Assembly (NCBI RefSeq): GCF_032341995.1
Contig: NZ_CP135439.1
Span: 1,550,001 to 1,614,000 of the forward strand
Direction of reading: 5' to 3'
DNA: 64,000 bases
Origin: Domibacillus sp. DTU_2020_1001157_1_SI_ALB_TIR_016
GTDB taxonomy: Bacteria > Bacillota > Bacilli > Bacillales > Domibacillaceae
In this document: positions 54,237 to 63,776 of the stretch, one piece after another
How the letters are laid out: each line of letters opens with the position of its first letter
Position numbering within the stretch: position 1 is the stretch's first letter
Made by a program: the position numbers and the translations under genes
The notes under the pieces: model-generated
Told to the model about the DNA's origin: nothing
The model's input: only the letters and a program-made list of their open reading frames with translations
The model's database searches: none

Positions 54237-56095
54237 GTTGTCATTCTCCTTTTTTCTTTCGTATAAAACTGGTAAGCGCCCTTGCCGTTTTGCTTTACCG
54301 CATACATAGCCGTGTCTGCTTTTTGAATCAGCTGCTCCGGTTTTTCGCCGTCTTGCGGATAAAGGGCAATGCCGATGCTTGGTGTAACCAGCATTTTTTG
54401 ATCATCGGCATAATAAGGCTCACTAAGGGAGCGAAGCAGGCGTTTAGCAATTTGTTCTACTTCTTTCCGCGTCGAAATGCCGCATACAACCGCCGTAAAT
54501 TCATCGCCGCCCTGCCGCGCAGCCATGTCGCCGGAGCGAAGGGAAGCAGACAGCCGCCGGCTGACAGATACAAGCAGCTCATCTCCAGCATGATGACCGA
54601 GCGTGTCATTAATTGCTTTAAAGCCATCTAAATCCATGTACAAAACAGCAAACGGGTGTTTATCTTCTTCGATCAGCTTCATTAGTTTTTGGTCAAAGGA
54701 TAACCGGTTTGGTAGGCCGGTCAGGGCATCATGATAAGCCATATGAGCGATTTTGCGATGCTGCTTTTTTTGGTCGGTCACGTCTTTGCCGATGCCGTAA
54801 ATACCAGTCACCTGTCCATCCACGATAATCGGAATATTGGTCATATTCATAATGAATATTTCGCCTGTCCGGCTGCAAAGCGTCACTTCATACTCCTGTG
54901 CACTGCCTTTTAACAGGGAGGAGAAATGAGCAAATACTTGCTTTTTGTCCCGTTCTGCAATAAAGGAGGAACAGCGCAGGCCAATCACATCTTCTTCGTT
55001 TGAAAAACCAAGAAGGTTTGCAGCCGCCTGGTTAACAGATTGAAAGCGGCCATCCAGTCCCGCTGAAAAAGCGGCCTCCGGATAATAATCAAACAGGGAA
55101 CGGTAACGCTGCTCGTTGGCTGACAGCTCCTGTGAGCGGTGCAGCAGCTGGTCATACAGCGCCTGGTTTTCCACCAGTGTAACAGCCTGGCGGATCATCA
55201 GCAGCATGATCGAAATCGATGCGCCGATGGTAAGCGCATTAAAGCCGGAATAAAACAGCATAAAAGCAAATAGGACCATCACACCGATATAGGGAAGTGA
55301 AAAGCGGAGCATGCCGACCTGTTTACTCATAGGATGCGCTTCAGCCGGTGTGCTGCCGTATAAATGACCGGCTAGTGCCATGAGCAAGACGGAAAATACA
55401 TACATCGGATCGGTGATATTGCCGGATTCATAGCCGTTGTTTAAAATCATCGTTAAGTAAACGGTATCCGCGGTAATTTGCACAAAGAGAGCAAGCAAAA
55501 TAAGCCCTATTTCTTTTTTAGCGTGTGATTCATTCAAGCCAAAAAAGAAAGTAGCAGCGGCAAGAAGCATGCCAATGTCTGAAATGGGATAGCTCAAGTT
55601 AATCAGCAGGTCGAAAAGCGGTAATTCTCCATTATTCAAAATGTTTCGAATGATAAAATGCCAGATAAAGCTGACAGCGACCGTCATGGTAATCAGCATA
55701 TCGAACAGCATCCGAACGGTCTGGGCTGTTTTGCGCTCCTGCTTAAAGCGGACAACAAGAGCAAGAATATAGCAAAAAGCATGGCCTAAATAAAAAAAGT
55801 CTAAAAAACCGGCAATCGGCACTTCCTGTCCTAATAGTGTTTCAAAATAAAACCATAAGCATTCTGAAATAAAATAAAGCGACAAACCGGTGAAAATCAG
55901 TTTCCAAAACAGTGGCTGCTTTACAGCTGCTGTAGAAAGAGTTTGAAAAAGCCAGTAAAGGGCAATTCCAGGACCCACAATCGACAAAATATTGCCGCCA
56001 AGCGTTTTCGCCCATTCGTCGTTTTCAAACGAAAAAAGCCATACATAATAAATGGCTGTGATAAACAAAATAAAAACAAGGTATCGCTTAATCAA
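54233..56095 (-). CDS. Membrane PAS-GGDEF diguanylate cyclase
   Basis: This 620-aa protein has about nine N-terminal membrane helices (1-310), a PAS domain (about 325-445) with IVDGQVTGIYGIGKDVTDQK at its end, and a GGDEF domain with intact RQGGDEFTAV. No EAL domain. The start is TTG with GGGGGA upstream. It should make c-di-GMP in response to a membrane or PAS signal. It is co-transcribed with the HAD gene. Confidence 0.88.
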   Translation of the reverse strand: MIKRYLVFILFITAIYYVWLFSFENDEWAKTLGGNILSIVGPGIALYWLFQTLSTAAVKQPLFWKLIFTGLSLYFISECLWFYFETLLGQEVPIAGFLDFFYLGHAFCYILALVVRFKQERKTAQTVRMLFDMLITMTVAVSFIWHFIIRNILNNGELPLFDLLINLSYPISDIGMLLAAATFFFGLNESHAKKEIGLILLALFVQITADTVYLTMILNNGYESGNITDPMYVFSVLLMALAGHLYGSTPAEAHPMSKQVGMLRFSLPYIGVMVLFAFMLFYSGFNALTIGASISIMLLMIRQAVTLVENQALYDQLLHRSQELSANEQRYRSLFDYYPEAAFSAGLDGRFQSVNQAAANLLGFSNEEDVIGLRCSSFIAERDKKQVFAHFSSLLKGSAQEYEVTLCSRTGEIFIMNMTNIPIIVDGQVTGIYGIGKDVTDQKKQHRKIAHMAYHDALTGLPNRLSFDQKLMKLIEEDKHPFAVLYMDLDGFKAINDTLGHHAGDELLVSVSRRLSASLRSGDMAARQGGDEFTAVVCGISTRKEVEQIAKRLLRSLSEPYYADDQKMLVTPSIGIALYPQDGEKPEQLIQKADTAMYAVKQNGKGAYQFYTKEKRRMTT

Positions 56096-56140
56096 CTAGC
56101 TGTCCCCCATTTCAAGCAGTGTATTTCATATTTTATCACA

Positions 56141-56170
56141 AAAAAGAACCGCTCTGATGGGCGGTTCTAT
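56141..56170 (-). terminator. Terminator of the HemAT gene
   Basis: AGAACCGC-TCTGATGG-GCGGTTCT; on the minus strand it is followed by TTTTTTGTG. Confidence 0.85.
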
Positions 56171-56175
56171 AAAAT

Positions 56176-57474
56176 TTAAAATGATTCCGTGACACTGTTT
56201 AAAGTGGCAGCCGAGCCTGCTACTTGCTTGGAGGCCCGCTCGATTTCCTGAATCACGTCGAAAAACTGCTGCATTTTGCGGTCGATGTCTACATTTTGTT
56301 CTTTCGTATCGCTGATAAGGGAAAGAAGAGTGGAAAAATCCTCATCCGTTTTGGCCATGCCGGAAATACCTTCTTTTACAACCTGGTTGACGGCGCCGAC
56401 GGATTCGCTCATCTGCCGGATTAAATCATGTGTTTTCGTAATATGAGCAGAGACATTTACCGTGGACTCTTTTGTTTGGTCAGACAGCTTGCGGATTTCT
56501 TCGGCGACCACCGCAAACCCTTTTCCATGTTCACCGGCACGGGCTGCTTCAATTGAAGCATTTAAAGCGAGCAGATTTGTCTGGCCGGCAATGTTTCCGA
56601 CAATCGTAATTACATCTACAATCCGCTGGGAGATATCATTTAATTCATTTGAATAAAGGTGAATATCGTTTATGGCGGACTGAATGGCCATCAGTTTATC
56701 ATTTTGAGCCTGCAGCTGTTTTTGGCCTTCTTTGGAATGGGCTTCCGACTGATCCGCCTGCACAAGCCCTTTTTTTGTTAAATCGGTGATTGAATCAGAT
56801 TGCCTGGCAAGTGCCTGCAGGGAGGTGCTTGTTTCTTCAGAAATAGCAGCCAGCTCCTGTGAAACCGCGGAAATATGCCCTGCCAGCTGCGCTTTTTGCT
56901 CCGTGTCTTGAAGGCGGATTCGGTCATGTTCCTGCTCGTAGGCTTCAAGCACAATCTGCTGCTCTAAATTTAACATTTTTGTAACGGCTTGAATGGCCGC
57001 TGATTGGTCTGACGGCGTCCAGGGCTGCTCCAAAATCAAAGCTGTTAAAGAATTAAGCAGATTTTGAAAAGCAGACATGTACCATTTTGTCTGCAGGCCA
57101 ATCCGAACATGCACATGAGCGATTCGGTACCGTTTTTGCAAAAACTCGCTGTTAATTTGACCGTGGAACAATTCAGCAATATGAGAACGAAGCGTTCCTT
57201 TCAGCCGGTCAACAGTGCTATGGCTCTGGATGATATTTACGAGTCCGGGCTGTTTCATCATTCCTGCGTAAAACGTATCTATAGTCTGGTCAAGATGTTC
57301 ATCGACGACCGGCTTCATGGCTTTAATATAACGCAAGTCTTGTGGAGTCAATCCAATCATGCTTATTTGATCAGCCAGATCGGAACCAGCTGAAATGTCT
57401 ATCTTGATTTCACCAGATGCATGCGTAAAAAGCGCATCGGGTTCTTTTTTAGAAGAGCGAGAAAATCCAAACAA
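56176..57474 (-). CDS. hemAT: Heme-based aerotactic transducer
   Basis: This 432-aa soluble transducer has an N-terminal globin domain: [20 protein letters not shown], then [20 protein letters not shown], which holds the proximal His. The C-terminal MCP signalling domain has [20 protein letters not shown] and [19 protein letters not shown]. No membrane helices. TTG at 57,474 is chosen because AAAGGAG lies 8 nt upstream and gives the usual MFGFSR-type start. It senses oxygen for chemotaxis. Confidence 0.9.
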   Translation of the reverse strand: MFGFSRSSKKEPDALFTHASGEIKIDISAGSDLADQISMIGLTPQDLRYIKAMKPVVDEHLDQTIDTFYAGMMKQPGLVNIIQSHSTVDRLKGTLRSHIAELFHGQINSEFLQKRYRIAHVHVRIGLQTKWYMSAFQNLLNSLTALILEQPWTPSDQSAAIQAVTKMLNLEQQIVLEAYEQEHDRIRLQDTEQKAQLAGHISAVSQELAAISEETSTSLQALARQSDSITDLTKKGLVQADQSEAHSKEGQKQLQAQNDKLMAIQSAINDIHLYSNELNDISQRIVDVITIVGNIAGQTNLLALNASIEAARAGEHGKGFAVVAEEIRKLSDQTKESTVNVSAHITKTHDLIRQMSESVGAVNQVVKEGISGMAKTDEDFSTLLSLISDTKEQNVDIDRKMQQFFDVIQEIERASKQVAGSAATLNSVTESF

Positions 57475-57651
57475 AAGTACTACTCCTTTTTCAGTGTTTA
57501 TTTGATGCAAATAGTGTATATGCTTTTTATTAGAAAAACCATATTTTTTAAAAATAATTTTGCTTATTTTTACACGAAGGACAAAAAAATAAACAAGAAA
57601 AAGCGGATTCGAAACACGAAGCATATTTGTCAGAAAATACTTATTTTTATA

Positions 57652-57665
57652 TGTAAACGGTTTAT
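57652..57665 (+). promoter_or_regulatory. Putative cre (CcpA site) for ackA
   Basis: TGTAAACGGTTTAT fits 12 of 14 positions of the cre consensus TGWAANCGNTNWCA. It lies 83 bases before the ackA ATG. In B. subtilis ackA is activated by CcpA from an upstream cre. Confidence 0.6.
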
Positions 57666-57700
57666 TAAGGAAGAGTGCTTGCTATTTTGTTCGGAACGCG

Positions 57701-57723
57701 TTATCTCTATATAGAGAGATAAA
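57701..57723 (+). promoter_or_regulatory. Promoter/leader hairpin of ackA
   Basis: TTATCTCT-ATATAG-AGAGATAA forms an 8-bp stem about 25 bases before the ATG. A TTGCTA with 17-bp spacing ends in the same area, so this may overlap the -10 or form a 5' mRNA hairpin. Confidence 0.35.
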
Positions 57724-57747
57724 TTGTTCGAAACCTAGGAGGATATA

Positions 57748-58941
57748 ATGTCTAAAGTAATTGCGATTAACGCAGGAAGTTCATCATTAAAATTTCAGCT
57801 TTTTGAAATGCCGCATGAAACGGTACTGACAAAAGGCCTTGTGGAAAGAATTGGTTTACAGGATTCTGTTTTCTCTATTACAAAGCCAGACGGTACAACA
57901 GACACAGAAGTAACGGATATTCCGGATCATTCTGTTGCCGTACAAATGCTTTTGTCAAAACTTGTATCACACGGCATCGTGTCGTCACTTGACGAAATCG
58001 ACGGTATCGGCCATCGCGTCGTGCACGGCGGCGAAAAATTCAGCGACTCTGCTGTGATCGATGACGCAACTTTAGCGCAAATCGAAGAATTGTCTGAACT
58101 TGCACCGCTTCATAACCCGGCGAACGTAACAGGTATTCGTGCGTTCCAATCGGTATTGCCAAACGTGCCAGCTGTAGCGGTATTTGATACAGCGTTCCAC
58201 CAAACAATGCCGGAGAAATCATTCCTATACAGCCTGCCGTACGAATATTACAAAGAATACGGCATCCGGAAATACGGCTTCCACGGTACGTCTCACAAAT
58301 ACGTATCTGAGCGTGCTGCAGCTCTGCTTGGCCGTCCAATCGACCAGCTTCGCTTAATTTCCTGCCACCTTGGAAATGGCGCCAGCATCGCTGCCATTGA
58401 AGGCGGAAAATCTATTGACACATCTATGGGCTTCACGCCGCTTGCCGGTGTAGCAATGGGAACACGCTCCGGAAACATCGACCCGGCCTTGATTCCATTT
58501 ATCATGGAGAAAACAGGCCAGACAGCGGACGAAGTACTGGATATCTTAAACAAAAAAAGCGGTATGCTTGGCGTTTCTGGTGTATCAAGCGACCTTCGTG
58601 ACTTGTCTACAGCGGCAGAAGAAGGCAATGAGCGTGCGATCACAGCACTTGAAGTATTTGCAAGCCGTATTCACAAATACATCGGTTCATATGCAGCCCG
58701 TATGTCTGGCGTAGATGCGATTATTTTCACTGCTGGTATCGGTGAAAATGATATTGCTTCTCGTGCCCGTATTTTGAACGGCCTTGAATTTATGGGCGTT
58801 TACTGGGATCCAGCACTGAACAATACACGCGGTAAAGAGCAGTTTATCAGCTACCCGCACTCACCAGTTAAAGTCATCGTTATTCCAACAAACGAAGAAG
58901 TCATGATCGCGCGTGACGTTTCTCGTTTGGCTGGTGTGTAA
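57748..58941 (+). CDS. ackA: Acetate kinase
   Basis: This 397-aa enzyme is full length. It has the N-terminal [16 protein letters not shown] phosphate-binding motif, [46 protein letters not shown] and FTAGIGEND. It converts acetyl phosphate and ADP to acetate and ATP. AGGAGG lies 8 nt before the ATG. A putative cre is upstream. Its last codons and terminator are an attachment site and are repeated at 61,723. Confidence 0.97.
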   Translation: MSKVIAINAGSSSLKFQLFEMPHETVLTKGLVERIGLQDSVFSITKPDGTTDTEVTDIPDHSVAVQMLLSKLVSHGIVSSLDEIDGIGHRVVHGGEKFSDSAVIDDATLAQIEELSELAPLHNPANVTGIRAFQSVLPNVPAVAVFDTAFHQTMPEKSFLYSLPYEYYKEYGIRKYGFHGTSHKYVSERAAALLGRPIDQLRLISCHLGNGASIAAIEGGKSIDTSMGFTPLAGVAMGTRSGNIDPALIPFIMEKTGQTADEVLDILNKKSGMLGVSGVSSDLRDLSTAAEEGNERAITALEVFASRIHKYIGSYAARMSGVDAIIFTAGIGENDIASRARILNGLEFMGVYWDPALNNTRGKEQFISYPHSPVKVIVIPTNEEVMIARDVSRLAGV

Positions 58942-58960
58942 GACGCTGCAGCAGCGTTTT
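58876..58960 (+). repeat. 85-bp direct repeat, copy 1 (attL-like, ackA 3' end)
   Basis: The last 66 bases of ackA and the following terminator stem are identical at all 85 positions to 61,723-61,807. The repeat flanks a segment with a tyrosine integrase. Confidence 0.9.
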
Positions 58961-58962
58961 TG
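58942..58962 (+). terminator. ackA terminator
   Basis: ACGCTG-CAG-CAGCGT followed by TTTTT directly after the stop. It is contained in the direct repeat. Confidence 0.8.
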
Positions 58963-59041
58963 GCTGGTTGATGGTGAGCGAATTATCCATTTAAATAAAA
59001 CATTTTGGATCATCAGTAACCATAACTGATTTTGACCCTTT

Positions 59042-59087
59042 ACCCTCTTAGATGTGTGAATTTTAACACGGAAAAGAGGGTTTTTTT
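59042..59087 (+). terminator. Hairpin before the integrase
   Basis: ACCCTCTT and AAGAGGGT enclose an inner GTGTGAATTTTAACAC palindrome and are followed by TTTTTTT just before the integrase ATG. A related hairpin lies at 61,902-61,946. Confidence 0.7.
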
Positions 59088-60101
59088 ATGGCCAGAAGAA
59101 AAACAAAAATTCAAAGTGGATTGTCTGTTGAGAAAGCACGGAAAATTGTGATAAGAGTAAAGAAAATGGAGGGACTATCAAAACATACAATTGAGAATTA
59201 TAACAAGTTATTCAATGACTTGGAGCGGTGTTTTGCTAAAAATAAATATATGGAGAATTTCTCAATCAGCGATGCAAGAAGGTTTTTGGAATGGCAGCTA
59301 ACTGAAAAACAGCAATTTCATGGAGTAAGATGGGGAAGAGAGAAAAAGATAGGTGCTTCCGGCAGTTCTGCAAATTCATACTTGCGGCTGGCGAAAGGAG
59401 CATTTTCAACACTCATTAATGAAGGACACCTTGAAGAAAGTCCTTTTATGGAAATTAAAAATATTAAATTTTAGAAAAAGCAGGTTGAAACTTTGACTGA
59501 GGAAGAAATACAGAAAATATTGAAATCACTTGACCATTCTTGGTTCGCTGATTTTAGATCAGCAGTTTTAATTCATGTGCTGCTCGATTCGTTTGGGAGA
59601 ATAGGAGAAGTTTTAGCATTAAAAAAGCAAGATATTGACTTTCAAAACGGCTCAATAACCTTTAATGAAACAAAAAACAGCTTGTTTAGAATTGTGCCAG
59701 TAACAAAAAAGACATTGAACTTTTTAGAAAAGTTAATTGAAGAATGTGATGACTGGGAAAGTGAATACATTTTTCTGACACATGCAGGCAATAAACTAGG
59801 TACAGATGCAGCAAGAAAGCATATTCATGAAATTGCAAGGCGGGCAGAAATTAACAGGAGAATACATCCACACATTTTCCGGCATACAAGTAGTATGATG
59901 TTTCTCAAAAACGGCGGTTCTATTCGAATTTTACAGAAAATCCTCGGACATGCTGATATAAAAACAACTCTGATTTATTCACATGTACTTGACGACACAA
60001 TTAAGGAACAACATGAAAAATTCAGTCCTATAAGACATTTAAACGATGGAAGAAAGCAAAAAACACGAACTTCACAAACCGAATTCAAGAGGAGAACGTA
60101 A
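59088..60101 (+). pseudogene. Tyrosine recombinase interrupted by one TAG
   Basis: The frame opens at ATG 59,088, meets TAG at 59,472-59,474 and stays open in the same frame to 60,101. The N-terminal SAM-like core-binding domain (LSKHTIENYNKLFNDLERCF) lies before the TAG. The catalytic domain follows, with DSFGRIGEVLALKKQDID (Arg I), HPHIFRHTSSMMFLKNGG (HxxR), KILGHADIKTTLIYSHV (Tyr). All catalytic residues are kept. Without the TAG it would be a normal integrase of about 337 aa. It sits next to the ackA repeat, as expected. Confidence 0.85.
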
Positions 60102-60173
60102 AGGCTTCACATTCTGTGTGAATTCTCCCTGTAATAAGTTTTAGAGTCGTAGTCGCTACCTTTTGCTTATTAT

Positions 60174-60359
60174 ATGGCAGCAGGAGAACTAAATGATTAT
60201 GCAGGGCGGGTTGTATCTGTTTACGAAGATATAGAGGAGTTAAAACAAACAGCGAAAAAAGCCGGGGATCCTGACTTTCATAAACTCCGCTTTCAAAAGC
60301 AAGCCGGTTATTTCCCCACAAATCGTTTGCTGGATGATATACTAGATGAATGGTTTTAG
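60174..60359 (+). CDS. Small hypothetical protein
   Basis: This 61-aa helical protein (NDYAGRVVSVYEDIEELKQT; GYFPTNRLLDDILDEWF) lies 18 nt before the next small gene. The start is uncertain because no Shine-Dalgarno is at the usual distance from the ATG. The family is not recognised. Confidence 0.45.
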   Translation: MAAGELNDYAGRVVSVYEDIEELKQTAKKAGDPDFHKLRFQKQAGYFPTNRLLDDILDEWF

Positions 60360-60377
60360 AAAGGGGTTCACCGGCTT

Positions 60378-60569
60378 ATGAAATATTTAAAACCACAGAT
60401 GAAACAGCTTGTTAAAGAAAATGAAGAATTGCAGCTGCGTTTAAAAGAACTGATGAAGGAACACAACCTTGAAAAAAACTTTGCTCTTAAAGCACTGTAC
60501 CATGCAGAAGTAGCGGACGGCGGAAAGTTTCAGTTTGCTTACCAAGCCCTTGACTTGCCAAAAAGGTAA
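60378..60569 (+). CDS. Small coiled-coil hypothetical protein
   Basis: This 63-aa protein has a coiled-coil-like start (MKQLVKENEELQLRLKELMK) and a C-terminal FALKALYHAEVADGGKFQFA. AAGGGG precedes the ATG. It is in line with the preceding small gene. Confidence 0.5.
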   Translation: MKYLKPQMKQLVKENEELQLRLKELMKEHNLEKNFALKALYHAEVADGGKFQFAYQALDLPKR

Positions 60570-60751
60570 GTCATTTTTTCATTCAAGGGGCTTGGCTTAT
60601 CAGCAGTGCTGGTCATAAGGCAGACTGAATCAGTTCAGTTGAGCCAAAAAGGTATGTACTTGATTAAATCATGGTACAATAGCTGTTGAAGCAAGGTTGT
60701 TTGTTTTTATCTTGACTAAAAAGATGTTTAATCAAAAGGAGATCGGATCGT

Positions 60752-61195
60752 TTGAATCATAAAGAAGTAAAAAGTGAGCTGCCCCCAAATTTTAAGGAAT
60801 TAAAAAAGTCGGCCGACCGGACGTCTAACTGGAGAGAACGTTTAGATGCGGTGGAAGAGCTGGGCCAGTGGAAAAACGACCAAACCATTAAGCTGTTAAA
60901 GCGGATTATGGCCGCCGATACAGTATATAAAGTACAAGAAGCGGCGTTCCGACAGCTGAAAAAGCTAGGGGAAGACGTTCAAATGCCACCGCAGAAAAAA
61001 AGCGGTGCGATAAAAGATGTAAATAAGATTTTGCTGCGCATTAAGAAAAGTTTGCCGGAAGGCCACACATTTAAAGAATTTGAAGAAAAATTGAAAAAGA
61101 TGCGGCTTGATGTATACGATACGTATGAAGGCGAAAAAGGAGCAGACTTTGACAAGTGGCTTCAAGAAACATGGATATCGCTGCCGGCTAGGTAA
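60752..61195 (+). CDS. HEAT-repeat domain protein
   Basis: This 147-aa protein has two HEAT-like helical pairs (WRERLDAVEELGQWKNDQTI; YKVQEAAFRQLKKLGEDVQM) and an acidic C-terminal half. TTG start with AAAGGAG upstream. Similar short HEAT proteins occur in many Bacilli. Function unknown. A terminator follows at 61,251. Confidence 0.65.
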   Translation: MNHKEVKSELPPNFKELKKSADRTSNWRERLDAVEELGQWKNDQTIKLLKRIMAADTVYKVQEAAFRQLKKLGEDVQMPPQKKSGAIKDVNKILLRIKKSLPEGHTFKEFEEKLKKMRLDVYDTYEGEKGADFDKWLQETWISLPAR

Positions 61196-61250
61196 GCTCC
61201 ATTGAATAAGAGCTGAATAAAACAAAAACATGAGTTTTTTAATTTAGCTA

Positions 61251-61283
61251 AAGACCATAGAGAATTGAGCTATGGTCTTTTTC
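61251..61283 (+). terminator. Terminator after the HEAT gene
   Basis: AAGACCATAG-AGAATTGAG-CTATGGTCTT followed by TTTCC. Confidence 0.85.
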
Positions 61284-61429
61284 CTGATTATCCGGATATT
61301 GTTCCCACTCCTGCAAAACCGGTCTGTCTTTTCCCGTTTGCCGGTTTCATCCCTCTTTTTGCACCAGTAGGAATCATAAGGTGTTAAAACCTAGCGTAAC
61401 CCTTATAGGAGAAGGGTTTCCGGGAAAGA

Positions 61430-61459
61430 AGATCATCTCTTTGGAGGTGGTCTTTTTTT
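61430..61459 (+). terminator. Hairpin with U-run
   Basis: AGATCATCTC-TTTG-GAGGTGGTCT (with G-U pairs) followed by TTTTTTT. There is no gene directly upstream; a second small hairpin AACCCTT/AAGGGTT lies at 61,397-61,418. Confidence 0.6.
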
Positions 61460-61548
61460 GTGTTTTAAAAGAATTAGTCACAGATTTGGTCACGAGCCTG
61501 TGACCAATTCAATAATATTGATTAAAAAGTTGTGCATTAACCTCCAAA

Positions 61549-61591
61549 GATTCCTTAGCTCAGCTGGGAGAGCGCTACCTTGACAGGGTAG
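61549..61591 (+). tRNA. tRNA-Val (GAC) 5' fragment
   Basis: GATTCCT acceptor strand, D-arm TAGCTCAGCTGGGAGAGC and an anticodon arm CTACCTTGACAGGGTAG with anticodon GAC. The sequence departs from tRNA right after the anticodon stem. T-arm and 3' acceptor strand are missing. It is the mirror case of the 3' fragment at 10,983. It is not a functional tRNA. Confidence 0.8.
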
Positions 61592-61722
61592 CGCTCAATG
61601 AGGAAACTTATTTAAGTGACTAAGATGAAAATGAAACTCAAAATAGCATGAAACAATAACTGATTTATGCTATTATCAAGATAAACACACATCTAAAGGG
61701 CTTTGGATGTGATAATTAGCGA

Positions 61723-61807
61723 ATCGTTATTCCAACAAACGAAGAAGTCATGATCGCGCGTGACGTTTCTCGTTTGGCTGGTGTGTAAGACGCTGCAGCA
61801 GCGTTTT
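61723..61807 (+). repeat. 85-bp direct repeat, copy 2 (attR-like)
   Basis: Identical to 58,876-58,960. It contains the last codons of ackA out of context and the terminator stem. The following sequence resembles that after copy 1 (a hairpin with CCCTCTT about 95 bases on). Confidence 0.9.
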
Positions 61808-61901
61808 ATGTGAATGCTTGGTCATGGTTACAGGTCAGGAAATGAGCTTTTAAATAGAACATTTGGTGAAATAAAACCATGGCCAGAATTTCACCTTTAA
61901 A

Positions 61902-61948
61902 CCCTCTTATGTGTTGAAAACCATCACACAATAAGGGGGTTTTTTATT
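61902..61948 (+). terminator. Hairpin related to the pre-integrase hairpin
   Basis: ACCCTCTTATGTGTTG and CACACAATAAGGGGGT pair and are followed by TTTTT. Position and shape match the hairpin at 59,042, but no integrase follows here. Confidence 0.6.
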
Positions 61949-61953
61949 GAAGT

Positions 61954-62097
61954 ATGGGTAAAGTTACGCCGTATGGCGGCATTTCAATCGACCAATACAC
62001 AACAAACTACGGGAAGCCTGGCACAAAATATGAAAAAATGGCGGAGTACCGCATGCTGAACCATGATCTGTATCCGGAGATGGTGGATAACCGGTAA
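61954..62097 (+). CDS. Short remnant ORF (47 aa)
   Basis: [20 protein letters not shown], then KPGTKYEKM and a LYPEMVDNR end. A related stretch ([19 protein letters not shown]) lies at 63,777-63,863, on the other side of the aminotransferase. The shared part looks like the C terminus of some protein of a mobile element. No ribosome site is seen. Probably a remnant. Confidence 0.35.
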   Translation: MGKVTPYGGISIDQYTTNYGKPGTKYEKMAEYRMLNHDLYPEMVDNR

Positions 62098-62163
62098 GAG
62101 GTGCAGGTATGAACGTGGTTACACAAAATTGGTTGAACTGTGACCGCGTATTACACGTAAAAA

Positions 62164-62197
62164 AAGAGATGTCTCCATGTGGAGATGTCTTTTTTTA
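62164..62197 (+). terminator. Terminator upstream of the aminotransferase
   Basis: AGAGATGTCTCC-ATGT-GGAGATGTCT followed by TTTTTT. Confidence 0.8.
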
Positions 62198-62590
62198 TAA
62201 ACAAATATTTTTGTGAACAAGCTTTTACTAAGATACAGGGTAGTTTATACGGTTTCGGTTTTCGAAAAATCTTCTATTTTAGAAATTGATAAAATGGCAC
62301 CACAGACTCGTGCCTTCCATTGTGATTTAATTTGACGTTTATTGTTTTAAACCAATAAATATAAAAATAATATAATAAGAAAAAACAAAAATGCTTTTGG
62401 AGAGAGATGAAAAGAGTGTCGGAATGGTGCCAAGATCGAATTTATCCAAACAAAGCACAAGTGAAATCCATGTAGTCACTTTACGGAGATGAAAATGAAC
62501 AAAACAAGATTTGTTTATGTTTAATATTTTTTTCACTCAAAGGGCTTATTTTTCTTCTTTTAAAATACAGAAAAATTTGGAAGCGAGTGA
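62198..62590. other. Intergenic before the aminotransferase
   Basis: AT-rich sequence with no supported gene. It must contain the promoter; no clear consensus is visible. Confidence 0.45.
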
Positions 62591-63766
62591 GTGGATTTTA
62601 TGAAAAATTTGTTCAATAAAGATGTGCAGTCACTCGGAATTTCTGGGATTATCAAAATGTCTGAAATAATCAAAACATATGATGGTGTCGTGGCATTAAC
62701 AATAGGCGAACCTGATTTTCAAACGCCCTTTTTAATAAAAGAAGCAGGGAAGGCTGCCATAGACAACAATCGCACGTTTTATGCACCAACGGCGGGGGAA
62801 CCCGCACTACGAAGGGCAGTGTCATCATTTATGGAACGGAGATACCATTTATCGTATAACCCCGACACTGAAATTATTGTCACGAATGGGACAACGGAAG
62901 CCGTGTTTCTTACGTTGAAGACCCTTTTGTCGCCAGGGGATGAAGTGATCCTTGCAACACCCGCTTATCCAGGGTATGAGCCTGTTATAAAGTTGTGCGG
63001 CGGTGTGCTCGTGCCTATTGATGTTAGCGGTACTCGCTTTAAGTTAACAAAAGAACAACTGGAGCAAGCCATTACACCTAAAACAAAAGCCATCATTCTA
63101 ACGTTCCCCTCTAATCCAACAGGTGCCATCCTAACAAAAGATGAGTTAATGGATTTGGCGAAAGTCATCGAAAAACATAATGTTTTCGTCATTTCAGATG
63201 AATTGTACAGTGAATTGGTTTTTGATCAACCTCATCAATCCATCGCTTCATTTCCTTCTATAAGAGAAAAAGTGATTGTGATTAATGGCGTGTCCAAGTC
63301 TCATGCGATGACGGGATGGAGAATCGGATGTACGTTTGCGCCTTCTTATATCACCAATGAACTGTTTAAAGTTCATGAATACCTCAATACAAGTATTTCT
63401 TCTATCTCACAGGAAGCCGCTGCCTATGCCCTCAATCACGGAGAAAAAGAAGTGGAACAAATGAAATTCGAATATCAAAAACGGAGAGATTACTTGTGCA
63501 AGCGATTAAATGCTCTGGGATTCGATACAATTGTGCCTGATGGAACGTTTTATGCGTTTCCAAGTATAACAAGATTTCATCATGATTCGTATGCATTCAG
63601 CATGGAACTGTTAGAGCAAGCGAAAGTAGGTCTTCTGCCCAGTACCATTTTTACAAAAGGAGGATCGGACCGGCTGCGTATCTCCTTTGCTTATTCGATG
63701 GAAAAATTGAATGAAGCGATGAATAGAATCGAGCAATACTTAAAAACAAATAAAAAAGGCATTTAA
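62591..63766 (+). CDS. Class I/II PLP-dependent aminotransferase
   Basis: This 391-aa fold-type I enzyme has the N-terminal VVALTIGEPDFQTP, NGTTEAVFLTLKTLLSPGDE, TFPSNPTGAIL, VISDELYSELVF (PLP-binding Asp and Tyr) and INGVSKSHAMTGWRIG with the PLP lysine. GGSDRLRISFAYS holds the carboxylate-binding Arg. It is of the AspB/PatA type; the substrate is not certain. GTG 62,591 or ATG 62,600 could be the start. It stands alone between two related short remnants. Confidence 0.88.
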   Translation: MDFMKNLFNKDVQSLGISGIIKMSEIIKTYDGVVALTIGEPDFQTPFLIKEAGKAAIDNNRTFYAPTAGEPALRRAVSSFMERRYHLSYNPDTEIIVTNGTTEAVFLTLKTLLSPGDEVILATPAYPGYEPVIKLCGGVLVPIDVSGTRFKLTKEQLEQAITPKTKAIILTFPSNPTGAILTKDELMDLAKVIEKHNVFVISDELYSELVFDQPHQSIASFPSIREKVIVINGVSKSHAMTGWRIGCTFAPSYITNELFKVHEYLNTSISSISQEAAAYALNHGEKEVEQMKFEYQKRRDYLCKRLNALGFDTIVPDGTFYAFPSITRFHHDSYAFSMELLEQAKVGLLPSTIFTKGGSDRLRISFAYSMEKLNEAMNRIEQYLKTNKKGI

Positions 63767-63776
63767 CAGGATTCAT

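Larger units (their letters stand above)
58961..61722. mobile_element. Integrative element at the 3' end of ackA
   Basis: Bounded by the 85-bp repeats, this 2.76-kb segment holds a tyrosine integrase next to the left repeat, small genes, a HEAT-repeat protein gene and a tRNA-Val 5' fragment. Integration at the ackA end restores the full gene. It is small and lacks replication or transfer genes, so it is probably a deletion derivative. The alternative is that part of this cargo is old chromosome trapped between two integrations. Confidence 0.65.
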
